Shown: one piece after another, positions 57,658-64,000 of the stretch
How the letters are laid out: every line of letters starts with the position of its first letter
How positions within the stretch are numbered: position 1 is the stretch's first letter
Source: DAITAZ01 sp036824045
GTDB lineage: Bacteria > Pseudomonadota > Gammaproteobacteria > Burkholderiales > Rhodocyclaceae
Assembly: GCA_036824045.1 (NCBI GenBank)
Contig: DAITAZ010000018.1
Location: 1-64,000, forward strand
Length of the DNA stretch: 64,000 nucleotides
Direction of reading: 5' to 3'
Program-made: the position numbers and the translations under genes
The notes under the pieces: model-generated
Told to the model about the DNA's origin: nothing
Seen by the model: the letters and a program-made list of their open reading frames with translations, nothing else
The model's database searches: none

Positions 57658-58974
57658 ATGAGCAAGTACTGGGTACGGGCAATGATGATGGCGGCGATGC
57701 TGTGCGCCGGCAGCGGTTGGGCCCAGGAGCGCGCCACACAGGCCGTTGCGGCGGACCGGATCGTGGCTGTGGTCAATGATGAAGTGATCACCTATCGTGA
57801 GCTGACCTTGCGCCAGGCCGTGGTGGAACGCCAGATCCGCCAGCAGGGCACCCCGATGCCCGATCGCCGTGTTTTGGAGGTTCAGGTACTGGACCGCATG
57901 GTCAACGACAAGGTGCAGTTGCAGTTGGCCCGAATGTCAGGGGTGAACGTGGATGATGAAACCCTCGAGGCGGCGCTGACCCGAATCGCAAGCGGGAACA
58001 AGATGACCCTCGCGACCTTCCGCAATGCGCTGGAAAAGGACGGCGTTGCCTGGAAACAGTTCCGGGAGGAGATCCGGAGCGAGATCACCATGGCCCGCTT
58101 GAAAGAGCGGGAAGTGGACAGCCGGGTGGTCGTTTCCGAAGCCGAGGTGGACAATCAACTGGCGGAGCACGGTGGCGAGCTTGGTGGGCGTGGCAACGAG
58201 TACTTCCTGGCCCACATCCTGCTGCGGGCACCGGAAAACGCCCGGCCTGAGCAGATGCAAAAGCTCCAGGCCAAGGCCGACGAAGTGGTGGCGCAACTCA
58301 AGCGGGGCAAGGACTTTGGCCAGTTGGCGGCGAGCTATTCGGATGCCCCCGATGCACTCAACGGCGGTTCCCTTGGCTGGCGCAGTGCCGACCGCTTGCC
58401 GGGCGTGTTCGCCGATGCAGCGGCCAGCATGCAGCCTGGCCAGGTCAGTGGCGTGCTTCGCAGTCCTGCGGGCCTGCACATCATCAAGATGTTTGATCGC
58501 CGCGGTGGCAAGGCTGCCAAGACGGATGCCGTTCAGCAGACCCGCGTGCGGCACATCCTGATCAAGACCAGCACCGTGGTCAGCGACGAGGATGCCCGCC
58601 GTCGGCTGGTGGGACTCAAGGAGCGGCTGGACAATGGGGGCAATTTCGCGGAACTGGCGCGGGTGAATTCACAGGATCTCTCCTCGGCCAAGGGCGGGGA
58701 TTTGGGCTGGGTGTATCAAGGGGATACGGTGCCCGAATTCGAAAAAGCCATGGATGCCCTGCAGCCGGGGCAGGTGAGCGTGCCCATCCGCAGCCCCTTT
58801 GGCTGGCACCTGATCCAGGTTCTTGAGCGTCGGACGGCAGATGTGTCCGAAGACCGGCGGCGGTTGTTGGCGCGGCAGGCCGTGCGGGACCGTAAAGCCG
58901 AAGACGCCTACCAGGACTGGGTGCGCCAGCAGCGGGACCGCGCCTACGTGGAAGTTCGGCTGGAAGACCGCTGA
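57658..58974 (+). CDS. surA: Periplasmic chaperone/PPIase SurA
   Basis: 438 residues. Signal peptide (1-22, ending GSGWAQ), SurA N-domain (DRIVAVVNDEVITYREL), two parvulin domains (about 175-275 and 290-390, with AHILLRAPENA and HILIKTSTVV) and a C-terminal helix. It helps outer-membrane proteins such as LptD fold. ATG 57658 is preceded by GGGAG at 12 nt. The frame upstream is not conserved. Confidence 0.95.
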   Translation: MSKYWVRAMMMAAMLCAGSGWAQERATQAVAADRIVAVVNDEVITYRELTLRQAVVERQIRQQGTPMPDRRVLEVQVLDRMVNDKVQLQLARMSGVNVDDETLEAALTRIASGNKMTLATFRNALEKDGVAWKQFREEIRSEITMARLKEREVDSRVVVSEAEVDNQLAEHGGELGGRGNEYFLAHILLRAPENARPEQMQKLQAKADEVVAQLKRGKDFGQLAASYSDAPDALNGGSLGWRSADRLPGVFADAAASMQPGQVSGVLRSPAGLHIIKMFDRRGGKAAKTDAVQQTRVRHILIKTSTVVSDEDARRRLVGLKERLDNGGNFAELARVNSQDLSSAKGGDLGWVYQGDTVPEFEKAMDALQPGQVSVPIRSPFGWHLIQVLERRTADVSEDRRRLLARQAVRDRKAEDAYQDWVRQQRDRAYVEVRLEDR

Positions 58975-58979
58975 CAGCT

Positions 58980-60014
58980 ATGGCCGTTCCATCAGGGCGT
59001 CCGGTGCGCATTGCGGTAACCAGCGGAGAGCCGGCGGGAATCGGCCCGGAGCTGTGCGCTGCGCTGTCAAAGCGGAAGTTGCCGGGTGCTGTGCGTCTGG
59101 TGGTCCTCGGGGACCGGGCACTGCTGGCGGAGCGGGCAACCTGCATGGATTTCCAAGGCCGCTGGGTGGATTACGACCCGGACCGGGAGCCGGAGGCCGA
59201 GGAACTGGAAGTACTCCATGTGCCGCTCTCCCTGCCGTCAACGGCGGGGCAACTGGCGGTGGGAAATGGCGACTGTGTGCTGGCGATTCTGGATCGTGCC
59301 ATCGCAGGCTGCCAGTCCGGCGAGTTCGACGCCATGGTTACAGCGCCTCTGCACAAGGGCGTAATCAACGATGGCGGGCGCAGGTTTTCGGGGCATACCG
59401 AGTATCTTGCGGAGCAGACGGGCACCGCGCGCGTGGTGATGATGCTGGTGGGTGGGGGATTGCGCGTCGCGCTGGCGACGACCCATGTTCCGCTCAAGCG
59501 TGTGCCGGAAGTGCTGACGGAATCCGAATTGCTGGCGACGCTGCGCATTCTGGACGAAGACCTGCGTGCCCGATTCGGGTTGCCCCGCCCGCGCATCCTG
59601 GTGGCGGGGCTGAATCCCCATGCGGGCGAGGGTGGGCATATGGGGCGCGAGGAGATCGAGGTGATCATTCCCGCGCTGGAAGTGGCCAGGGCCGAGGGGA
59701 TCGATGCTATCGGGCCGTTGCCGGCAGACACGATGTTCACGCCCCATCAGCTGGAGCGGGGTGATGCGGTCCTGGCCATGTATCACGATCAGGGCTTGCC
59801 GGTATTGAAGTACGCGAGTTTCGGGGGCGGCGTGAACGTCACACTCGGCTTGCCGATCATCCGCACCTCAGTGGACCACGGTACGGCGCTGGATCTGGCG
59901 GGGACCGGCCAAGCCAATCCAGGCAGCTTGTACGCCGCCGTTGAACTCGCGATAGCGATGGCGGCCCAGCGCCGGGAGAGTCAGAACTCCCGGGTCACGC
60001 CCAGGCCCAGATAG
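58980..60014 (+). CDS. pdxA: 4-hydroxythreonine-4-phosphate dehydrogenase
   Basis: 344 residues. It oxidises 4-phosphohydroxy-threonine in pyridoxal phosphate synthesis. ITSGEPAGIGPEL, the metal site GHTEYLAEQTG, and HDQGLPVLKYASFGGGVNVTLG are conserved. It is about 15 residues longer than E. coli PdxA, with the last stretch (SQNSRVTPRPR) unlike the family and antisense to the slam-like gene, whose end it overlaps by 34 bases. It follows surA by 5 bases. rsmA, its usual neighbour, comes only after a 3.7-kb insert. Confidence 0.95.
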   Translation: MAVPSGRPVRIAVTSGEPAGIGPELCAALSKRKLPGAVRLVVLGDRALLAERATCMDFQGRWVDYDPDREPEAEELEVLHVPLSLPSTAGQLAVGNGDCVLAILDRAIAGCQSGEFDAMVTAPLHKGVINDGGRRFSGHTEYLAEQTGTARVVMMLVGGGLRVALATTHVPLKRVPEVLTESELLATLRILDEDLRARFGLPRPRILVAGLNPHAGEGGHMGREEIEVIIPALEVARAEGIDAIGPLPADTMFTPHQLERGDAVLAMYHDQGLPVLKYASFGGGVNVTLGLPIIRTSVDHGTALDLAGTGQANPGSLYAAVELAIAMAAQRRESQNSRVTPRPR

Positions 60015-61285
60015 GTCCTCCGGTAGCTGTAGAGGGGGAGGTTCGAGCGGTGGTCGGTATGGGTGAGGGTGAGCTTGGGTGCGAACCCGCGCCACGACCA
60101 GTCCCGGCGGGTGATATCCACTTCTACCCGTCCTTCCCGGTCATGGCGGACTTCGCCAAAGAGGGGCGACTCCCCGCTGTAGTCAAACCGGCTCCCCGCC
60201 AGGCGGAGTTCCACCGTGAAGCCCCGGCCCAGTTCCTTGAGGTAGCCGATCTTCCACTCAGCGGCCTGGTAGCCGTAAGCCGATTCCGCCGCCCGGCTCT
60301 TGCCCAGCCAGAGTGAGAGGCTGGCGACCGAGGTGCGGTTGATGGCGTAGCGCAGATCGTGCCCCAGCCAGGTTTGATGCCCCGAGAGGTAAGTGTAGTC
60401 CGGGTAATCAAGCTGCTTCCAGTTGAGGCTTTGATTCAGCCACAGGGATCGACCGAGGGGCCGGCCGTGGCTCAACTGCGCCATGCCGCCTCGGTACAGC
60501 CCTTTGTCCTGGTAGATGGAGGCCAGCGGGCCGGCTTCCAGTGTCCAGGTGGACGGGCCCTGTTGCAGGCTGTGGCCGAGCGTGACCTGCAGAAAACTGA
60601 AATCCGCGTAACGGGCCGGGTACTCCCGGTGTTCCAGGTAGGTGCGAACGAAGCTTCTGTGCTCGCCGCCAAAGGCGTGCCGGGATTGCCCCACCAGGGC
60701 CAGGCCCAGGGCGCTCTTGGCGCGGGCGTCGCCGTTCAGGGTGAAGGTGCGGCCCAGCACGTCCACGGTTTCGGCGCGCGTGGACTGGTTGACGTTGCTG
60801 TCCGGTACCAGCATCGCGCTCAGGCTGTAACTGCTGATCTGGCTGCGGATGCGCTGCAGGAAACCCTGAATGTTTGCGCGGGCCGCTTCCGGTACGTCTT
60901 CTCCGAGAGCCAGTTCAAAGTGGTAACGGGCGGCGTCAAAGTCCCGCAGTTCGTAGAGTGCCCGGGCAAGCTCCAGCCGCACGCGAATGAGCGAGGGATC
61001 TTCGCTCAGCAGGCGCCGGAACTCCGAAACCGCCAAGCGGAAGTCGCCGTCTGCCATGGCGAGCTGGCCGGAGAGGAACAGGATCTGAGGATGAGGTTCG
61101 GGCGTCGCGCGCAGCAGCTTTACCATCCGCCTCGCCTCTTCCGGTCTGCCTTCTTCGAACCACCGCGTAGCCAGGCGGGCGGCTTCGTCGATGCTCATGT
61201 TGAGGCTTGCTCCAGCCTGGGCGGAGGCTACGACGGGCAGTGCCAGCAGCACAGCCGAAAGCAGAATGGAGCGAAGCGGGGGCAT
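59981..61285 (-). CDS. Slam-type outer-membrane lipoprotein translocon (DUF560)
   Basis: 434 residues. Signal peptide (1-22), a TPR-like N-terminal domain (about 30-145, with RRLLSEDPSLIRVRLELA) and a C-terminal barrel from about residue 150 rich in alternating aromatic strands, ending in the aromatic terminal residue of LYSYRRTYLGLGVTREF. This matches Slam (surface lipoprotein assembly modulator), which moves lipoproteins such as TbpB to the outer-membrane surface in Neisseria. Two lipoprotein genes lie upstream on the same strand and have the matching substrate features. The last 34 bases overlap pdxA on the other strand. Confidence 0.87.
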   Translation of the reverse strand: MPPLRSILLSAVLLALPVVASAQAGASLNMSIDEAARLATRWFEEGRPEEARRMVKLLRATPEPHPQILFLSGQLAMADGDFRLAVSEFRRLLSEDPSLIRVRLELARALYELRDFDAARYHFELALGEDVPEAARANIQGFLQRIRSQISSYSLSAMLVPDSNVNQSTRAETVDVLGRTFTLNGDARAKSALGLALVGQSRHAFGGEHRSFVRTYLEHREYPARYADFSFLQVTLGHSLQQGPSTWTLEAGPLASIYQDKGLYRGGMAQLSHGRPLGRSLWLNQSLNWKQLDYPDYTYLSGHQTWLGHDLRYAINRTSVASLSLWLGKSRAAESAYGYQAAEWKIGYLKELGRGFTVELRLAGSRFDYSGESPLFGEVRHDREGRVEVDITRRDWSWRGFAPKLTLTHTDHRSNLPLYSYRRTYLGLGVTREF

Positions 61286-61315
61286 GTCAGCCTTTCTGGC
61301 AATGGATGTGACAAA

Positions 61316-61336
61316 GCGCCCGGACTAACCGGGCGC
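61316..61336 (-). terminator. Hairpin between the lipoprotein gene and slam
   Basis: A perfect 8-bp stem GCGCCCGG/CCGGGCGC with a 5-nt loop, followed on the minus strand by TTTGTC. It lies directly behind the lipoprotein stop (61352) and before the Slam start, so it may lower Slam expression relative to its substrates. Confidence 0.65.
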
Positions 61337-61351
61337 CGGAGCAGGCTAACA

Positions 61352-62344
61352 TCACTTCAGGATGAATCCCCCAACCATCTGACGGTCGTTGGCACCATTT
61401 TTCAGGAAGAAGGTTCCCCCCATTTCGGCGGGGCCGCTGGCCTTGGCGGGGGACGCGTTGCCGAAAAACTTGCCCGACGCGCTACCGCTCATCTGGGACG
61501 CGGCGGATCCGCTGCCGGCGGAGGTCAGGGTGCCAGCAAAACCATTCGTGCCAGATTGGATTTGCAGGGACCCGGACAGATTCAGCGAATTGTCGCCGGC
61601 GAAGTTCTGCAATTGATTGTTCACGACTTTGGCGGATTGGGAACCGGTAGTGGCGAAGACCACGCTCCGGTTGCCGAAGTCGACGTTGGCATTGGCTGCC
61701 GCGTTGACTGCGAAGGTCTCGCCTCCGGCGGAATAGGTGCCCCCCGCAATGCCCGAGTAACTGGCCGTGCCGGTACTAGGCAGGGTTTGGGCGGATTGCT
61801 TGCCGGCGACAAACCATCCGCCCACGTTCGTGTTTGCGGCATTGTCAAAGTATTGCCAGTGGCCCAGTGTGGTGTAGGCAAAGCCTGTGGAAACCGGGTC
61901 GGTCATTTCGAACACGTGCGCTTTCTGGGCGGCAGTGTCCACGATGGTGGTTTTCAGCGAATTTCCGGTCAGGCCCGCCAGCGGCACCGAAGAGAAATTG
62001 CTGAAGGTCTGCCCGTAGCCGCTGGGCAAACCGGGCAGACCGCTGGCGATCAGATTCACAGAGGAGGGCTTGCCCGAGCTGTCCGTGTTCAGGATCAGCG
62101 TCACGCTGCCCCCGCTTTGCGCCTGAAGGTTTTGATTCTGGCGGTCGCCGGTGAAGTTCTGGCTGACCACGTCCAGTACCAGGCTGGCGTTGGCGCCATC
62201 GAGTCTGGAAACGGCGGAGCTGCTGGTCCCGCTGCTGCCGGAACTTCCGCCCGACAGGCCGCCTCCAGCGCCGCCGCCGCCACCACCGCAGGCGGTGACC
62301 CCGGCTGTGAGCAACACCAGGGCGAGGGTATTTGTCTTGTGCAT
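61352..62344 (-). CDS. TbpB-like surface lipoprotein, first copy
   Basis: 330 residues. A signal peptide with lipobox GVTAC (Cys19), then a glycine/serine-rich linker, then a beta-rich chain. The C-terminal portion has the TbpB-type barrel end: ASGKFFGNASPA, EMGGTFFLKNG and MVGGFILK. These are seen in Slam-exported lipoproteins, and a Slam gene lies just downstream. It should be displayed at the cell surface; its ligand is unknown. It is a paralogue of the next gene, sharing GTASYSG and the terminal motif. Confidence 0.82.
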   Translation of the reverse strand: MHKTNTLALVLLTAGVTACGGGGGGAGGGLSGGSSGSSGTSSSAVSRLDGANASLVLDVVSQNFTGDRQNQNLQAQSGGSVTLILNTDSSGKPSSVNLIASGLPGLPSGYGQTFSNFSSVPLAGLTGNSLKTTIVDTAAQKAHVFEMTDPVSTGFAYTTLGHWQYFDNAANTNVGGWFVAGKQSAQTLPSTGTASYSGIAGGTYSAGGETFAVNAAANANVDFGNRSVVFATTGSQSAKVVNNQLQNFAGDNSLNLSGSLQIQSGTNGFAGTLTSAGSGSAASQMSGSASGKFFGNASPAKASGPAEMGGTFFLKNGANDRQMVGGFILK

Positions 62345-62374
62345 TGTCGTTTTCTCCCGTGGATCTCGGTCCGG

Positions 62375-63502
62375 CTAGCGTTTGAGCAGGAAGCCACCCA
62401 CCATTTGTTCGGTGCCCTGATTGTTCTGCAGCAGGAACGTGCCGCCCATTTCTTTGGCTGCCGGCCCGAAGAACTTGCCGACGGCCCCGCCGCTCAGTCC
62501 GTTGGTGGTGGCCAACTGGCCGGTCAGCTTGTTATCGGTCCGATTGATGGAAAGTGTACCCGTGAGGTTCAGCCCGGAATCCGCCACGAAACTGCTGACA
62601 TCGCCAAAGGTGCCTTTCACGGTGCCCGATGTCTGCAACGCCACCGTTTGCGCAGCAAAATCTGCCTGGGCACTGGCTTTGGCGTTAACGGCGTACAGGC
62701 CGTCGGCGCTGGCGTAGTGGCCCAGCATCAGACCAGAGTAGCTGGCCGTGCCGGTTGTCGGGATGTCCGAGGGGCGGGTGGGATCTCCCGCGACAAAGTA
62801 TCCGTGGGTTTCGTCGCCGGTGGTCGAGAGGTAATCCCACCAGCCAAGGGTGGAGTACTGGAAGAAGTTGGCGTCCGGCTTGATGAATTCCACGAGGCGA
62901 GCAGAGCCGTCCTCCGCGTCCTTGAAGCCGCCCAGCAGTGTTACCTGCATATCGCCCGGGAGAGGGCCGTGCCAGTTGCCTGCAATCAGGTCGCTTGCCT
63001 TGAAGGTTTCGGTAAAGCTCACGCCGCTCGCGCTCTGGACACTAATGGTCACATCAGTGTTGATGGGCAGGGAGTGCAGGGAGTACGTGTCGTTCCCGGT
63101 GCCCGTCCCCGTATCTGTTCCGGTACCCGTCCCCGTCCCGATTGCGGTGGTCGTGACCGTCGTCGGCGCGAAGTTGACTGTCACGTTACCGCCGTCGTTG
63201 CTGGCCGCATCCACGGATCCGCCCACCACGACTCCGCTGATCACGCCGCTGGCCTGGAAAGACGTGCTACCGGTTACAAGCGACTGGTAAACGATGCCGG
63301 TCGCTGTGCCAGTGTCCGTTCCGCTTCCTGTGCCGGTTCCCGTGCTCGTGCCGGTACTTGTTCCCGTGCTCGTACCCGTGCTTGCCTCCGTTGCGGGGTC
63401 AGGGCGGACGGCAGCCGACGATCCTCCGCCCCCGCCGCCTCCACAGGCTGACAACAAGGACACCAGCAGGGCGCTGGCCAGTAAGCTGTTTTGCCGAACC
63501 AT
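62375..63502 (-). CDS. TbpB-like surface lipoprotein, second copy
   Basis: 375 residues. The lipobox SLLSAC (Cys20) is followed by poly-Gly and a long Thr-Gly-rich linker (63296-63379) plus a second one (63095-63139). The C-terminal barrel ends like the first copy (AVGKFFGPAAK, EMGGTFLLQNN, MVGGFLLKR). ATG 63502 is preceded by AAGGGGAA, a good ribosome binding site, and a longer frame from 63547 is disfavoured. First gene of the minus-strand cassette; expected Slam substrate. The ligand is unknown. Confidence 0.82.
   Translation of the reverse strand: MVRQNSLLASALLVSLLSACGGGGGGGSSAAVRPDPATEASTGTSTGTSTGTSTGTGTGSGTDTGTATGIVYQSLVTGSTSFQASGVISGVVVGGSVDAASNDGGNVTVNFAPTTVTTTAIGTGTGTGTDTGTGTGNDTYSLHSLPINTDVTISVQSASGVSFTETFKASDLIAGNWHGPLPGDMQVTLLGGFKDAEDGSARLVEFIKPDANFFQYSTLGWWDYLSTTGDETHGYFVAGDPTRPSDIPTTGTASYSGLMLGHYASADGLYAVNAKASAQADFAAQTVALQTSGTVKGTFGDVSSFVADSGLNLTGTLSINRTDNKLTGQLATTNGLSGGAVGKFFGPAAKEMGGTFLLQNNQGTEQMVGGFLLKR
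63095..63139. repeat. GT-dipeptide repeat, downstream tract
   Basis: Codes for GTGTGTGTDTGTGTG in the second lipoprotein, with 6-base units of the GGNACN type. Degenerate rather than exact. Confidence 0.6.
63296..63379. repeat. Thr-Gly/Ser repeat tract after the lipobox
   Basis: About 28 codons of TG, TS and TGSG units in the linker of the second lipoprotein, built from imperfect 6- and 12-base repeats. Length changes here would keep frame. Confidence 0.65.
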
Positions 63503-63720
63503 GATGAATTCCCCTTGTGCCGAGAACCGTGCGTGGAAATGACCCACCAGGCACCGCCGCCTCGGGTAACGTGGGTGCCTGAATATTCGGGTTTACGGAA
63601 GGGTGACGAGAGGCTTTAGCCTTTCCTGGCAATCCGGGCTAATGGCCTTTGTGGGATCAGGGCGGGGCAGCTCTGGCATAATCGTGGCCCTTTCGTTCAA
63701 CCGACCCATACCGGCCAGCC
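63503..63720. other. Divergent lipoprotein / rsmA intergenic region
   Basis: No gene. An 8-bp inverted repeat (CAGGCACC 63548-63555, GGTGCCTG 63574-63581) lies 46-79 bases upstream of the lipoprotein start. A CATAAT at 63677-63682 is the best -10 for rsmA. No Fur box was recognised. Confidence 0.45.
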
Positions 63721-64000
63721 ATGCATCAAGCCCGCAAGCGTTTCGGACAGAACTTCCTGGTGGATGAAGGGATCATCGAGCAGATCGTGTCCACCATTGC
63801 GCCGCGGGCTTCGGATGTGATGGTGGAGATCGGCCCCGGTCTGGGGGCGCTGACTGGGCCACTGTTGGCCCGAATTCCACATCTCAATGTGGTGGAAATC
63901 GATCGGGATCTGGTGGAGCGGCTGAAAAGGCGCTTCTCTCCCAGTCAACTCACGATCCACGAGGGCGACGCCTTGCAGTTCGACTTTGCCCGCCTGGGCG
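63721..64000 (+). CDS. rsmA: 16S rRNA dimethyladenosine transferase, partial
   Basis: The first 93 codons only; the gene continues beyond the window. RsmA (KsgA) dimethylates two adenines near the 3' end of 16S rRNA. The N-terminal HQARKRFGQNFLVDEGII and the SAM motif VEIGPGLGALTGPLL are diagnostic, and NVVEIDRDLVERLKRRF follows. In many proteobacteria it comes directly after pdxA, so its separation by the Slam cassette is unusual. Confidence 0.95.
   Translation, partial: MHQARKRFGQNFLVDEGIIEQIVSTIAPRASDVMVEIGPGLGALTGPLLARIPHLNVVEIDRDLVERLKRRFSPSQLTIHEGDALQFDFARLG

Noticed and set aside
63296..63379. Short repeats as a possible CRISPR array
   Set aside because: The units are 6-12 bases, in frame, inside a protein linker, with no spacers and no cas genes.
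60359..63451. A 1030-codon open frame on the plus strand
   Set aside because: It lies antisense to the Slam and lipoprotein genes, has no domain pattern, and reflects GC-rich codon use on the other strand.

Overview
The window looks like a chromosomal segment of a high-GC betaproteobacterium, most likely of the Rhodocyclales/Azoarcus-Zoogloea type. The evidence is gene order and gene type: hemA-prfA-prmC-grxD; hemC, a fused hemD/hemX, and hemY; amgK-murU divergent from lptD-surA-pdxA; dusB-fis-purH-purD; and a PEP-CTERM-type exopolysaccharide block (EpsB-type sugar transferase, PrsK, PrsR, PrsT). This is inferred from protein families read by eye, not from a database search. No rRNA, tRNA, CRISPR array or insertion sequence was recognised.

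Region 1 (1-5.8 kb) is accessory. It holds a TPR protein coupled to a class II Fic protein, a ParD/ParE-type toxin-antitoxin pair, a CadR-like MerR regulator divergent from a small cysteine-bearing CDF metal exporter with a clear MerR operator between them, and an NhaD/ArsB-type ion transporter. Region 2 (5.8-11.4 kb, minus strand) is a three-gene signalling set: TonB-dependent receptor, YfiR-type periplasmic protein and a CHASE8-like hybrid histidine kinase. glnS follows.

Region 3 (13.5-27.9 kb) is an exopolysaccharide locus: lipid-linked sugar initiation enzyme, cupin protein, PLP aminotransferase, methyltransferase and glycosyltransferase, then prsK-prsR-prsT, a UDP-HexNAc dehydrogenase and a lytic transglycosylase. 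No exosortase and no PEP-CTERM substrate lies in the window. The 421-base gap before prsK carries sigma-54-like elements and a perfect 13-bp dyad.

Region 4 (28-45.5 kb) is mainly core: haem and translation genes hemA, prfA, prmC and grxD; a fructosamine-kinase-like gene; a Ser/Thr kinase with a cyclic-nucleotide-binding domain; argH; an AlgZ/AlgR-type two-component pair; a TPMT-like methyltransferase; ppc; and hemC-hemDX-hemY.

Region 5 (45.5-55 kb) is a long minus-strand run amgK-murU-pepP-ubiH-dusB-fis-purH-purD-hemF. Divergent from it is lptD-surA-pdxA, which normally continues into rsmA. Here a minus-strand cassette encoding a Slam-type outer-membrane translocon and two TbpB-like lipoproteins sits between pdxA and rsmA (59.98-63.5 kb). 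rsmA runs off the right edge. The Slam cassette and the TonB-YfiR-CHASE8 kinase set are the two most interesting finds.
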